From Prevotellaceae bacterium HUN156 (GTDB lineage: Bacteria; Bacteroidota; Bacteroidia; Bacteroidales; Bacteroidaceae), in contig FPIT01000005.1 of assembly GCA_900119285.1 (NCBI GenBank), positions 248,001 to 312,000 on the forward strand: a DNA stretch of 64,000 nt. Reading direction: 5' to 3'. The position numbers and the translations under genes were made by a program. Shown piece after piece: positions 17,146-27,002 of the stretch. How positions within the stretch are numbered: the stretch's first letter is position 1; each line of letters opens with the position of its first letter. Below the pieces are notes generated by a model. The model was given only the letters and a program-made list of their open reading frames with translations. It was not told the DNA's origin and made no database searches.

Positions 17146-18432
17146 ATGAAAATCTTATTATTAGGCAGTGGCGGACGCGAGCATGCTCTCGCATGGAAAA
17201 TCGCTCAAAGTGAGAAATGTGAGAAATTGTTTATTGCACCAGGTAACGCAGGAACAGGCAACTGCGGTGAGAATGTCAGCATGAAGGCCGACGACTTCGA
17301 AGCCATTAAGCAGTTCTGTGTAGAGAAAAGCATTGATATGGTAGTAGTAGGTCCTGAGGACCCATTGGTAAAAGGTATCTACGATGACCTTAAAGCCGAC
17401 CTGCGCACCAAGAACATCCCTGTTATCGGTCCCTCTAAGGCTGGCGCCGTATTGGAAGGTTCTAAAGACTTTGCCAAAGCTTTCATGGTACGTCACAATA
17501 TCCCCACAGCCCGCTATGAGACTTTCGACGGAGAGCATCTGGAAGAAGGTTTAGCCTTCTTGGAAACCCTCCAAGCACCTTACGTCCTCAAGGCTGATGG
17601 TCTTTGTGCTGGTAAGGGTGTGCTCATCCTCCCTACCCTCGACGAAGCGAAGAAGGAACTGAAGGAGATGCTGAGCGGTATGTTTGGCAATGCCTCCAGC
17701 CGTGTTGTCATCGAAGAATTCATGAGCGGTATCGAGTGCTCAGTATTTGTATTGACCGATGGTGACCACTACCAGATTCTGCCTGAGGCAAAAGACTATA
17801 AGCGCATCGGAGAAGGTGACACTGGTCTGAACACTGGCGGTATGGGTTCTGTTTCTCCCGTTCCCTTTGCCGACAAGGAATGGATGAAGAAGGTAGAAGA
17901 CCGCATCATCCGTCCTACTGTAGAAGGACTCAAGGCAGATGGTATCGAATATAAAGGTTTCATCTTCTTTGGACTTATCAATCGCACAAATACAGCTAAT
18001 GGCCAGCCCGAGCCATACGTTATTGAATACAACTGCCGCATGGGCGACCCCGAGACAGAGAGCGTGATGCTGCGTTTGAAGAGTGACATTGTTGACCTCT
18101 TTGAAGGTGTGGCTGAGGGTAATCTCGACAAGCACCCTGTTGTTTTCGATGAGCGTGCTGCTGTCTGTGTTATGCTCGTAAGTGGTGGTTATCCCCAAGA
18201 GTACAAGAAAGGCTATCCCATCAGCGGTATCGACCAGGTAGAAGGCTCTGTTGTCTTCCATGCTGGTACTGCCATGAAGGATGGACAGGTAGTTACCAAT
18301 GGTGGACGCGTTATTGCTGTATCGTCTTATGGTAAAGACAAAGCAGAAGCCCTGCAGAAGTCATTCACCGAGGCACAAAAGATACAATTCCAAGACAAGT
18401 ATTTCCGCCGTGATATTGGCGCAGACCTCTAA
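17146..18432 (+). CDS. purD: Phosphoribosylamine--glycine ligase
   Basis: 428 aa, full length for GARS. The N-terminal domain begins [19 protein letters not shown], the ATP-grasp fold follows with [15 protein letters not shown] and [17 protein letters not shown], and the C-terminal part has [12 protein letters not shown] and GYP. It makes glycinamide ribonucleotide in the second step of purine synthesis. It lies 40 nt downstream of serB in the same direction; serine is the source of glycine, so the pairing makes metabolic sense, though the link may be accidental. The spacer carries AACG-type simple repeats (17106-17142) but no clear promoter. Confidence 0.97.
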   Translation: MKILLLGSGGREHALAWKIAQSEKCEKLFIAPGNAGTGNCGENVSMKADDFEAIKQFCVEKSIDMVVVGPEDPLVKGIYDDLKADLRTKNIPVIGPSKAGAVLEGSKDFAKAFMVRHNIPTARYETFDGEHLEEGLAFLETLQAPYVLKADGLCAGKGVLILPTLDEAKKELKEMLSGMFGNASSRVVIEEFMSGIECSVFVLTDGDHYQILPEAKDYKRIGEGDTGLNTGGMGSVSPVPFADKEWMKKVEDRIIRPTVEGLKADGIEYKGFIFFGLINRTNTANGQPEPYVIEYNCRMGDPETESVMLRLKSDIVDLFEGVAEGNLDKHPVVFDERAAVCVMLVSGGYPQEYKKGYPISGIDQVEGSVVFHAGTAMKDGQVVTNGGRVIAVSSYGKDKAEALQKSFTEAQKIQFQDKYFRRDIGADL

Positions 18433-18444
18433 ATAACAATAGCA

Positions 18445-19410
18445 TTGGAGAAGCAACTACACAACCGCATTGCAGAAAGCCAGCTTACTATCTATATCTG
18501 TGCTATCTTCAGCATCGTAACATGGATTGTGGCCGGCCTTCTGACCAAGCAACTATGGATACAGTTAGCTAGCATGTTTATCACTTGCTACCTAATGATT
18601 GAAATGAGCCGTCACCTCATCCTGCTACGCATACGTAGCTGGATGGTGACGTCTACTTTCATGATGTTGACTGCTTGTTGTGGTTTCACCTATCCATCGA
18701 TAAGTACAGGCATTTTAAGCCTTTGTGCTGCATTCTCCATGTTCATGCTGTTTCTCACCTACCAGAACCCCACAGATGTAGGACATACATACTACGCCTA
18801 TCTGTCACTTGGAGTGGCAAGTCTGTTCTTGGTGCAGACCATCTACGTATTTCCATTGATATGGGTGCTCAGCCAATTCCTGCTGCAAACATTCAACTGG
18901 CGTACATGGGTTATCTCTCTGTTAGGACTGATTACTCCTTATTGGTTTGCCCTCCCATGGTTTATCTACCAGCAAGATTATGATAGCATCATTGCTCACT
19001 TCCAACCATTGGTAGAGTTCCAAAGACCTGAAGAAGGTTTGCAACCTATACAACTCGTCTTCTTCGCCTTTGTAGGACTGCTGACCATCATTGGTGCTAT
19101 TCACTTTTGGCGTGAGAGTTATAAGGAGCGTATCCGAACACGCCAGTTATATACCTTTATATTATGGACAGGACTGGCTGTCAGCTTGGTCATCATCCTG
19201 CAGCCGCAGCATTACAACACACTCATCCGTGTCGTTCTCGTTTGTCTGTGTCCATTTATTGCCCACTTCTTCACTTTGTCTCAATCAAAGATTACTAAAT
19301 ACTTGTTCTTTGGAGTACTGGCAATAGTCATTCTTCTATCCTTCATCACCATCAACGAGTCATTGTTGAATTCCACTAATACATTCCTCAGCCAGCTATG
19401 GAATGGATAA
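18445..19410 (+). CDS. Polytopic membrane protein of unknown function
   Basis: 321 aa, with roughly eight to nine hydrophobic helices spread along the chain (for example SIVTWIVAGLLTKQLWIQLA, VFFAFVGLLTIIGAIHFW, YLFFGVLAIVILLSFITI). No catalytic motif was recognised. The frame begins at a TTG codon, 12 nt after purD; there is no good ATG upstream of the first helix, so a TTG start is plausible. Its last 13 nt overlap the start of the VTT-domain gene. Similar purD-membrane protein-YqaA orders are what I would expect in Bacteroidales, but I cannot assign a function. Confidence 0.7.
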   Translation: MEKQLHNRIAESQLTIYICAIFSIVTWIVAGLLTKQLWIQLASMFITCYLMIEMSRHLILLRIRSWMVTSTFMMLTACCGFTYPSISTGILSLCAAFSMFMLFLTYQNPTDVGHTYYAYLSLGVASLFLVQTIYVFPLIWVLSQFLLQTFNWRTWVISLLGLITPYWFALPWFIYQQDYDSIIAHFQPLVEFQRPEEGLQPIQLVFFAFVGLLTIIGAIHFWRESYKERIRTRQLYTFILWTGLAVSLVIILQPQHYNTLIRVVLVCLCPFIAHFFTLSQSKITKYLFFGVLAIVILLSFITINESLLNSTNTFLSQLWNG

Positions 19411-19850
19411 TTGACTTACTAATCAGCTACGGCTATTGGGGCATGCTGATTACGGCATTCATTGCTGGTTCCTTTTTTCCATTCTCCAGTGAGGCAGTCA
19501 TGACAGGACTGTTAGCAGCAGGCCTTGACCCATGGGGACTGATTGTCTATGGTACTATAGGTAATATTGCTGGCGGTATGTTCAACTATTTCGTGGGGCG
19601 CCAGGGAAAGATTGAATGGATTGAGAAGTATCTCCATGTAAAACAGAAAGACCTCGACCGTGCTACCAACTTCATGGCTGGACGAGGTGCTTGGATGGGA
19701 TTCTTTTCCTTCGTTCCGCTATTGGGTAGCGCCATCACTATTGTCTTAGGACTGATGCGCGCCAATATTCCCATCTCACTGACAAGCATTGCAATAGGTA
19801 AGTTCTTGCGCTACGTTATCCTCATCTATGGGGCGCAATTATTCCTCTAA
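19398..19850 (+). CDS. YqaA/DedA-type (VTT domain) small membrane protein
   Basis: 150 aa inner-membrane protein. It shows the VTT (SNARE-associated/DedA) pattern: re-entrant segment PFSSEAVMTGLLAAG, a central GTIGNIAGGMFNYFVGRQG, and the later FVPLLGSAITIVLGLMR with the conserved G/P. Short YqaA proteins of this size are common in Bacteroidetes. Related DedA proteins help transport lipid carriers such as undecaprenyl phosphate; that function is known for other family members and only inferred here. It overlaps the end of the previous membrane protein gene by 13 nt, so they are translated together. Confidence 0.8.
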   Translation: MEWIIDLLISYGYWGMLITAFIAGSFFPFSSEAVMTGLLAAGLDPWGLIVYGTIGNIAGGMFNYFVGRQGKIEWIEKYLHVKQKDLDRATNFMAGRGAWMGFFSFVPLLGSAITIVLGLMRANIPISLTSIAIGKFLRYVILIYGAQLFL

Positions 19851-19916
19851 TTGTTAAAAAACAACAAGGCGCGCTTAATTATCAATTGTCTCTTGTCAAT
19901 TGTCAATTATAAATAT

Positions 19917-19924
19917 TACCTTTG
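19917..19924 (+). promoter_or_regulatory. -7 promoter element of the DUF2723 gene; decides its start
   Basis: TACCTTTG at 19917-19924 with a weak -33 (CTTG, 19892-19895). The frame of the next gene can be extended to a TTG that lies inside this element (19922), which cannot be a real start; the first ATG after it is at 19958. The region 19878-19912 upstream is a TCAATTGTC simple repeat. Confidence 0.65.
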
Positions 19925-19957
19925 CAAGTTGGAATAAAAAAACAACTATCAGATAGA

Positions 19958-22900
19958 ATGAAACAATTCAGACTTGTGGACAACGTGATGGGTTGGTTGG
20001 CATTTGCCATCGCAGCCATCGTTTATTGCTCCACCATTGAGCCGACAGCCTCGTTCTGGGACTGTCCCGAATTTATCTCTACAGGCTATAAACTTGAAAT
20101 CGGTCACCCACCCGGTGCACCTTTCTTCATGTTGACAGCCAATCTGTTCTCACAGTTTGCTTCTGATGCCACTCAGGTAGCCCGCATGGTCAACATGATG
20201 AGTGCGTTGCTTTCGGCAGCCACCATTCTGTTCCTTTTCTGGACCATCTCGCATCTGGTGCGCCGTCTGCTCATCAAACCGGAAGACTTCCGCAAAGCAG
20301 TCACACTGAAAGACATTCCCCTCTATAAGTGGATAGCCATTGAGGCTTCTGCTATGGTAGGTGCATTGATTTATACTTTCAGTGACACCTTCTGGTTCTC
20401 TGCAGTAGAGGGTGAGGTATATGCCTATTCTTCAGCATTCACCGCTGTTGTATTCTGGCTCATCCTGAAATGGGAAGACCAAGCCGACCAGCCTCAAGCT
20501 GACCGCTGGTTGGTATTGATTATGTATATGACAGGTCTTAGCATCGGTGTTCACCTGCTGAACCTGCTTTGTCTGCCAGCTATCGTACTGGTTTATTACT
20601 ATCGCAAATTCCCTATCGACGATCCCAAGCGCGACCTGAAAGGCTCTTTGCTGGCTTTGTTTATCTCTGTCGTTATTCTGGCAGCAGTACTCTATGGTGT
20701 TGTTCCTGGTATCGTACAGGTTGGTGGCTGGTTTGAGCTGTTGTTCGTCAACATTCTCGGCTGCCCATTCAATACTGGTGAGATTGTCTATATCATCCTG
20801 CTCATCGGCACTATGATTTGGGCTATTCGCGAAACCTATCAGGACACCAACGAGAAGCGTCAGAACATTGCATTCCTTCTGGCTGTAGCTATGCTGGGTA
20901 TTCCTTTCTATGGACATGGTTGGTCTGCCGCCCTCATCGGTATCGTGGTATTGGCCATCTTGTGGTTCGTATTGGATTACAAGAAGGTAGAGACAAGCAC
21001 CAAGAAGAAGGTAGCTTTAGTTAGTGCTCGCGTCAAGAACACCTCATTGCTCTGCATGTTGATGTTGATGATTGGCTACTCTTCTTATGCCCTCATCGTC
21101 ATCCGTTCTGCAGCCAATCCTCCTATGGACCAGAACTCTCCTGAGGACATCTTTACCTTGGGCGATTATCTCGGTCGTGAACAGTATGGCCAGCGCCCAT
21201 TATTCTATGGTCCTGCCTACACCTCACAGGTAGCTTTGGAGAAAGACGGTGAATACTGCAAGCCCGTTATGACCAAGGGCGATCCCGTATGGCAGCGCAA
21301 AGAGAAGGCTTCGCCTGATGAAAAGGACGAATACTTCGTAGTACGCACTAAAGACGAATACAAATACGCCCAGAACATGTTCTTCCCCCGCATGTATAGC
21401 TCTGCCCATCGCAGCAACTACGAGAGTTGGATGGGTGGCGTTGATGGCAACGAAGAATACTATGACCGTTGTGGTGAGACTGTCACTGTGAAAGTTCCCA
21501 CCCAGATGGAGAACATGCGTTTCTTCATTTCTTATCAGTGCAACTTCATGTACTGGCGCTACTTCATGTGGAACTTTGCTGGTCGTCAGAACGACTTGCA
21601 AGGTAATGGAGAGTTGGAACATGGCAACTGGATTACTGGTTTCGACTGGTTCGACAACTGGCGCTTAGGCGACCAGAACTTATTACCTGACGACTTGAAG
21701 GAGAATAAGGGACATAACGTTTTCTATTGTCTGCCTCTCATCTTAGGTCTCATCGGACTCTTCTGGCAGTCATTGGCAAAGCATCACGGCAACGCCAAGG
21801 ACCAGACAGGTATCCGCCAGTTCTGGGTAGTCTTCTTCCTGTTCTTCATGACAGGTCTGGCTATTGTCATCTATCTGAACCAGACACCGTCACAGCCTCG
21901 TGAGCGTGACTATGCTTATGCTGGTTCATTCTATGCTTATGCTATATGGTGTGGTATCGGTGTAGCAGGTATCATCGAGCTGATAAGAGAGAAGCTGAAA
22001 GTGAACAGCGAGAAGTTTGCTACCGCTTTGGCTTCTGTTACCGCTATCATCTGTCTGCTTGTTCCTATTCAGATGGCTTCACAGACTTGGGATGACCACG
22101 ATCGTTCTGGTCGTTACACCTGCCGCGACTTCGGACAGAACTATCTGATGTCTTGTCAGCAGCAGAACAATCCGATTATCTTCACCAATGGTGATAATGA
22201 TACCTTCCCATTGTGGTACAATCAGGATGTAGAGGGTGTACGCACCGATGCTCGTGTCTGCAACCTCTCTTATCTGCAGACAGACTGGTATATCGACCAG
22301 ATGCGCCGTCCTGCTTACGACTCACCTTCTGTACCTATCTCTTGGGAGCGTATTGAATACTGCTCAGGTACTAACGAGTATATTACCATTGAGCCAGACA
22401 TGAAGGAAGCTGTATTGGAGCTCTACCGCAAGAATCCCGAACAGGCTCGCCAGCAGTTTGGCGATGAGCCCTTCGAGCTGAAGAACGTACTGAAGTACTG
22501 GATTCGCTCAAAGAATGAGGACTTGCACCTGATACCTACCGATACGCTCTATATGACTATCGACAAGGAAGCAGTACGCCGCAGTGGTATGATGATGGCT
22601 GCCGACTCTATCCCCGACAAGATGGTTATCTCGTTGGCAGGCAAGCGTGCACTGTATAAGGGCGACCTTATGATTCTGGAGATGTTGGCTCAGTGCAACT
22701 GGGAGCGTCCTATCTATGTTGCTGTCAGCGTTGGCGACGACAACTACATCAACCTTGGCGACAATGTTATCACTGAAGGTCTGGCATATCGTATCACTCC
22801 GTTCACTACGACACAAGACGGCAAACCCATTGCTGGTGTCAAGAACTTCGACACGGAGAAGACCTACGACAACATTATGCACCGCTTCAAGTTCGGTGGC

Positions 22901-23377
22901 ATCAACAAACCAGGCATCTATATTGATGAGACTGTGATGCGTATGTGCTATACCCACCGTCGCATTATGTCTAAGTTGGCACTGGAGCTGGCATACGAAG
23001 GCAAGAACAAGAAAGCCGAAGAAGTGCTTCGCTATACAGAGAAGATGCTTCCAAGCTACAATATTCGCCACAACTTCGACTCTGGTTCGCTCGATATGGC
23101 TCGCACATGGATTACACTTGGCAACAAGAAAGAGGCGATGAATATCATTCAGCAGATGTGGAAGAGTGCTACTCAGTATATGAGATGGTACTGCACACTG
23201 ACTGACTACCGCTTCGATGCAGCCAAGATGGACTGCCTCAGATACTTCTATATCATGGAGCAGTTGGCTAATCTCACACAGATTGTTGACGAGAAAGCAT
23301 ACCAGCAGCAAGTCAAGGAGCTGAATGTACTCGGCAACATCTACGAGCAGAAGGGCGGCAAGTTGTACGAAGACTAA
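19958..23377 (+). CDS. DUF2723 integral membrane glycosyltransferase (GT117-like)
   Basis: About 1139 aa. The N-terminal membrane region (about 1-610) has the DUF2723 signature FWDCPEFISTGYKLEIGHPP with the acidic residues expected for a GT-C glycosyltransferase, and at least ten helices; a loop NQTPSQPRERDYAYAGSFYA follows. The C-terminal periplasmic part (about 700-1139) contains INPIIFTNGDND-like sequence and TPR-like helices. Members are thought to be Bacteroidetes protein O-glycosylation enzymes acting on secreted proteins with D-(S/T)-(A/I/L/V/M/T) sites; this is family knowledge, not shown here. Start: ATG at 19958 (MKQFRLVDNVMGWL), because the longer frame begins inside the promoter. 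Confidence 0.85.
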   Translation: MKQFRLVDNVMGWLAFAIAAIVYCSTIEPTASFWDCPEFISTGYKLEIGHPPGAPFFMLTANLFSQFASDATQVARMVNMMSALLSAATILFLFWTISHLVRRLLIKPEDFRKAVTLKDIPLYKWIAIEASAMVGALIYTFSDTFWFSAVEGEVYAYSSAFTAVVFWLILKWEDQADQPQADRWLVLIMYMTGLSIGVHLLNLLCLPAIVLVYYYRKFPIDDPKRDLKGSLLALFISVVILAAVLYGVVPGIVQVGGWFELLFVNILGCPFNTGEIVYIILLIGTMIWAIRETYQDTNEKRQNIAFLLAVAMLGIPFYGHGWSAALIGIVVLAILWFVLDYKKVETSTKKKVALVSARVKNTSLLCMLMLMIGYSSYALIVIRSAANPPMDQNSPEDIFTLGDYLGREQYGQRPLFYGPAYTSQVALEKDGEYCKPVMTKGDPVWQRKEKASPDEKDEYFVVRTKDEYKYAQNMFFPRMYSSAHRSNYESWMGGVDGNEEYYDRCGETVTVKVPTQMENMRFFISYQCNFMYWRYFMWNFAGRQNDLQGNGELEHGNWITGFDWFDNWRLGDQNLLPDDLKENKGHNVFYCLPLILGLIGLFWQSLAKHHGNAKDQTGIRQFWVVFFLFFMTGLAIVIYLNQTPSQPRERDYAYAGSFYAYAIWCGIGVAGIIELIREKLKVNSEKFATALASVTAIICLLVPIQMASQTWDDHDRSGRYTCRDFGQNYLMSCQQQNNPIIFTNGDNDTFPLWYNQDVEGVRTDARVCNLSYLQTDWYIDQMRRPAYDSPSVPISWERIEYCSGTNEYITIEPDMKEAVLELYRKNPEQARQQFGDEPFELKNVLKYWIRSKNEDLHLIPTDTLYMTIDKEAVRRSGMMMAADSIPDKMVISLAGKRALYKGDLMILEMLAQCNWERPIYVAVSVGDDNYINLGDNVITEGLAYRITPFTTTQDGKPIAGVKNFDTEKTYDNIMHRFKFGGINKPGIYIDETVMRMCYTHRRIMSKLALELAYEGKNKKAEEVLRYTEKMLPSYNIRHNFDSGSLDMARTWITLGNKKEAMNIIQQMWKSATQYMRWYCTLTDYRFDAAKMDCLRYFYIMEQLANLTQIVDEKAYQQQVKELNVLGNIYEQKGGKLYED

Positions 23378-23430
23378 TTGCCGACAAAACGTAATAACGA
23401 TATTTCGAAACAAGAAAAGAAAGAAACATC

Positions 23431-24042
23431 ATGATAATAGAGCAACCCTCCATGTGGCTGCGCTGGATGTACCCCAAGGCATTATGGCGTATGGATCCGA
23501 ACGAGAAGGCAGTATACCTGACCTTCGACGACGGGCCTATACCAGAAGCCACTCCTTTCATTCTTGATACGCTGGCAAAGTATAAAGTCAAAGCCACCTT
23601 CTTCATGGTGGGCGACAATGCCAGAAAATATCCTGAGCTCCACCAGCGTGTTGTTGACGAGGGCCATCGCATTGGTAATCACACTCACAATCACATGGGT
23701 GGTCTGCGCCACTCGGTGCATGAATACAGCTACAACGTAGAAAAGGCCAATGCCTATCTGCATACCAATCTGGTACGTCCTCCTCATGGATGGATGCGTC
23801 ACGACCAGTATGCCTGGCTCTCTCGCAAGTTTAAGATTGTCATGTGGGATCTTGTTACTCGCGACTACTCTAAATGGATGACTGCTAATGATGTGCTGAA
23901 CAATGTAAAGAAGTACGCGCGTAACGGCAGCATCATTACCTTCCACGACTCTCTCAAGAGCATTGACAAGTTGCGCCTGGCGCTTCCTGCTGCTATTGAG
24001 TGGCTTATTGGTGAAGGTTACGCTTTCAAAGTCTTCGAATAA
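23431..24042 (+). CDS. Polysaccharide deacetylase family protein (NodB homology)
   Basis: 203 aa. NodB motifs are clear: motif 1 YLTFDDGPIPEATPF (catalytic Asp plus metal Asp), motif 2 GNHTHNHMG (metal His residues), motif 3 VRPPHGWMR, and motif 5 IITFHDSL. The fold is short and has no signal peptide or clear membrane anchor, so it may act in the cytoplasm or be released by another route. Substrate could be an N-acetylated sugar in peptidoglycan or a glycan precursor. It follows the DUF2723 gene by 53 nt on the same strand and ends in a strong bidirectional terminator. Confidence 0.9.
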   Translation: MIIEQPSMWLRWMYPKALWRMDPNEKAVYLTFDDGPIPEATPFILDTLAKYKVKATFFMVGDNARKYPELHQRVVDEGHRIGNHTHNHMGGLRHSVHEYSYNVEKANAYLHTNLVRPPHGWMRHDQYAWLSRKFKIVMWDLVTRDYSKWMTANDVLNNVKKYARNGSIITFHDSLKSIDKLRLALPAAIEWLIGEGYAFKVFE

Positions 24043-24060
24043 CAAGACATACTTATAATA

Positions 24061-24090
24061 AAAAAAGAGAGGCAACGACCTCTCTTTTTT
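24061..24090. terminator. Bidirectional rho-independent terminator
   Basis: A 12-bp stem (AAAAAAGAGAGG with CCTCTCTTTTTT) and 6-nt loop, with A and T runs on both sides, between convergent genes ending at 24042 and 24109. Confidence 0.9.
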
Positions 24091-24108
24091 ATTTACTATG
24101 TATTTCGC

Positions 24109-25695
24109 TTAGCGCTTACTTACATACTTATGCAGTGTAGCTCTCACGGCACCGTTGCCAGCATAGAGCTCTTTCACCATACCTTCAATCTGTTCGCCGA
24201 GTCCAGCCTCATAGAGATCCAGTCCGAAGACATCCTTACGGCTATACAGTTTCTTCAGGCAACTCCAGTCCTGATCGGCTTTACCAATCTCCAGAGGAGC
24301 AACGATAGCCTGCAGTTCTTCCAGCATGGGGTCTGGTGATGGTTCAAATGCAGTACCATCATCCTTGATACCCTTCAAGTAGCGAGCATAGCCAGCCAGT
24401 GTCAATGGAATCAATACCAGATTAGACTTATCCAGACCACGGGCAATATACTTCTTCAGTGTCTCACCGAAACGGATTGGCAACTTCTGTGAAGTATCCG
24501 AAGCAATACGCTGTGGAGCATCAGGCATGAAGGGGTTAGGCAGACGGCGATTGATAACGGCACCGATAAACTCATAAGGATTCAGCACACCTGGGTCAAC
24601 CACTACAGGCATTGCCTCCATATATCCAATCTTCTGGATAAAGGCGCGCAAGTCTTCATCAGCCATCTCAGCACTGATGAGTGTATAGCCCAACATACAA
24701 CCATAGATACTCATTGCTGTATGCAATGGGTTCAGACAGGTTGTCACCTTCATAGTCTCCACCTTATCTACAGTCTCGCGAGTAGTATAAAGCGCACCAC
24801 CCAAATCCAATGGTGGACGACCATTAGTATAGTTATCCTCAATTACCAGATACTGCACCTCTTCCGCATTCACGAAAGGAGCTGTAAAGGTGTGCTTCTC
24901 TGTCTCGATATAGTCATTATCCTCAAAACCATCCTGTGCCAGCAGTTCCTTCACCTTCTCATGAGGACGAGGAGTAATCTTATCAATCATTGACCAAGGG
25001 AAGGTAATCTTCTTTTCATTCTTCAGATAGTCGAGGAAAGCAGCAGGCACCAGTCCGTCCTTCACCCAACGCTCAGCATAAGCCATCACGCCAGCCTTCA
25101 CCTTGTCACCATTGTGCGAGCAGTTATCCATGCTCTGAACAGTCAGAGGCAGCTCACCAGCCTTGTAGCGCTCAAAGAGCAGTGCTGTTACCTTACCCAT
25201 AGCGAATACGGGCTTCAGTCCACGAGCCAAGTCTGCTTCGTTAAAGGTATATCCCTTCTCTGTGATGGTGAATGAAATCATCTGCAGCGAAGGATTCTTG
25301 AATACCTCTACCAGTCTGTTCCAGTCCTCAAACTGAGGGTCAGCCTTCAGTGCTTCCGTCACACTGGCAATCACTTTCTTCTCGATAGAACCGTCAGAGC
25401 AGAGGTTCACACAGAGCGACAGATTATTATAAGGAGCATACGCCTTGTCAATCACCTCAAAGTCGAATGTCTCTGCTACGATAACGCCACGGTCATACTT
25501 TCCCGTATTCAGCGCATCGTTCAGGATGGCTGCAGGGAATGCGCGGAAGATGTTACCACCGCCGAAATGTACCCATGTAGGTTCCTTGGCAGTCTTCTCG
25601 CGCACTGCCTTGATATCAAACTTAGGGAGTTCATAGCCTTTCTGCTCCCACTCTGCGGCATTGTAATTACCGCTAAAAATATCATTCAGTTTCAT
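24109..25695 (-). CDS. uxuB: Fructuronate reductase / mannitol dehydrogenase family
   Basis: 528 aa, long-chain polyol dehydrogenase family. The NAD-binding region has TWVHFGGGNIFRAFPAAIL and the catalytic part has QSMDNCSHNGDKVKAGVMAY, and KLPIRFGETLKKYI, all typical of the mannitol dehydrogenase/UxuB/UxaB group. Immediately upstream in the same operon is mannonate dehydratase, so reduction of D-fructuronate to D-mannonate in glucuronate breakdown is most likely. Tagaturonate reductase is an alternative from sequence alone. The 38-nt spacer (25696-25733) consists of ATTATGCATTA-type simple repeats. It ends at the shared terminator. Confidence 0.85.
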   Translation of the reverse strand: MKLNDIFSGNYNAAEWEQKGYELPKFDIKAVREKTAKEPTWVHFGGGNIFRAFPAAILNDALNTGKYDRGVIVAETFDFEVIDKAYAPYNNLSLCVNLCSDGSIEKKVIASVTEALKADPQFEDWNRLVEVFKNPSLQMISFTITEKGYTFNEADLARGLKPVFAMGKVTALLFERYKAGELPLTVQSMDNCSHNGDKVKAGVMAYAERWVKDGLVPAAFLDYLKNEKKITFPWSMIDKITPRPHEKVKELLAQDGFEDNDYIETEKHTFTAPFVNAEEVQYLVIEDNYTNGRPPLDLGGALYTTRETVDKVETMKVTTCLNPLHTAMSIYGCMLGYTLISAEMADEDLRAFIQKIGYMEAMPVVVDPGVLNPYEFIGAVINRRLPNPFMPDAPQRIASDTSQKLPIRFGETLKKYIARGLDKSNLVLIPLTLAGYARYLKGIKDDGTAFEPSPDPMLEELQAIVAPLEIGKADQDWSCLKKLYSRKDVFGLDLYEAGLGEQIEGMVKELYAGNGAVRATLHKYVSKR

Positions 25696-25733
25696 ACGTA
25701 ATTAATTATGAATTATGCATTACGAATTATGCA

Positions 25734-26987
25734 TTAATCAAAGAATCCCGGTTGCTTATACTCTATTCCCAGTTCGCGGTCAACAGTAGCGAGAATGCCC
25801 TGCACCTGTCCCATTGCGAACATACGGCCCAGTAGTGTATAGCCAGCATTATGTCCATGACTTGACTCATCCATGATGCCGCCAGGCTCATCGGTGAAGG
25901 TCATGCCGTGGTCTACACGCATTGGCAACTGTGGGTTCTCCTTTTCGAAGATGCGGCACAGTTCTACGAGGTCGGCACGTCCACCCAAGTGACTTGCCTC
26001 TGTGAAGTCGCCATTGGGGAAGATGTGGCAAGAACGCAAGTGAACGAAATGAGTGCGTGAAGCAAACTTCTTTGCCATCTCCACTACATTATTATATGCA
26101 CCTGCCGACAGTGAACCAGCACAGAAGGTCAGTCCGTTGTGCTTGTTGGGCACTGCGTCGAGGAACCACTGGATATCCTCTTCGGTGCGAACAATGCGTG
26201 GCAAACCAAGGATCTCGATGGGGGGATCATCGGGGTGAACACACATATTCATATTACACTCCTCACAAGTAGGCATGATAGCCTCGAGGAAGTACTTCAT
26301 ATTCTCGCGCAGCTGCGCCTTGTCGATACCTTTATACAGGTCGAGGAAGTCGCGGAACTTCTGGATAGGAGCCTCGTCGTTCTCGCTGAAGTTACCACTA
26401 ACAAAGCCCTGTGTCTTGATAATGATGTTCTCTACCAGCTTATGCTCCTTCTCTGGTGTCATTGTCTTGGCCAGCTCATCGCATTCAGCCAACACGTTGC
26501 GTCCTGCACCTACACCTGCAGGGAATTCAAACTTGCTCCATTCCTCACGAGCACCTTCGCGCTTCAGGATATAGATGTCGAAGTATGCAAACTCGGCATA
26601 GTTGAAGTAGAGGTTGGTAGAACCATTAGGATTCTCGTGCAACAGGTCTGTACGAGCCCAGTCCAGCACAGGCATGAAGTTATAGCAGATACAATGGATG
26701 CCCTCGGCAGAGAGGTTGCGCAGCGACTCCTTATACACCTCGATTTGGTGATCACGGTCAGGACCGCCATACTTGATAGTCTCCACTACTGGCAGCGACT
26801 CTACCACGCTCCAGCGCATGCCGTAACTCTCAATATACTCTCGCAGGTCGCGAATCTTCTCTCGCGTCCATACTTCACCAAGGGGCACATCGTGCAGAGC
26901 GGTAACGATACCCTCTACTCCGATTTGCTTCAGCATGGCAAGTGTAATCTTATCTTTCTTGCCAAACCATCTCCAAGTTCTTTCCAT
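25734..26987 (-). CDS. uxuA: Mannonate dehydratase
   Basis: 417 aa TIM-barrel enzyme. It starts MERTWRWFGKKDKITLAML, close to the usual UxuA start, and shows NFMPVLDWARTDL, metal-site regions MNMCVHPDDPP and CAGSLSAGAYNNV, plus VHLRSCHIFPNGDF and MRVDHGMTF. It dehydrates D-mannonate to 2-keto-3-deoxygluconate in the hexuronate pathway. Together with the reductase downstream it forms a glucuronate utilisation pair; no isomerase (uxaC) or KDG kinase lies in the window. The queH gene ends 15 nt upstream of its start, so transcription may come from the queH promoter. Confidence 0.95.
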   Translation of the reverse strand: MERTWRWFGKKDKITLAMLKQIGVEGIVTALHDVPLGEVWTREKIRDLREYIESYGMRWSVVESLPVVETIKYGGPDRDHQIEVYKESLRNLSAEGIHCICYNFMPVLDWARTDLLHENPNGSTNLYFNYAEFAYFDIYILKREGAREEWSKFEFPAGVGAGRNVLAECDELAKTMTPEKEHKLVENIIIKTQGFVSGNFSENDEAPIQKFRDFLDLYKGIDKAQLRENMKYFLEAIMPTCEECNMNMCVHPDDPPIEILGLPRIVRTEEDIQWFLDAVPNKHNGLTFCAGSLSAGAYNNVVEMAKKFASRTHFVHLRSCHIFPNGDFTEASHLGGRADLVELCRIFEKENPQLPMRVDHGMTFTDEPGGIMDESSHGHNAGYTLLGRMFAMGQVQGILATVDRELGIEYKQPGFFD

Positions 26988-27002
26988 AAATACTTTTTGT
27001 TT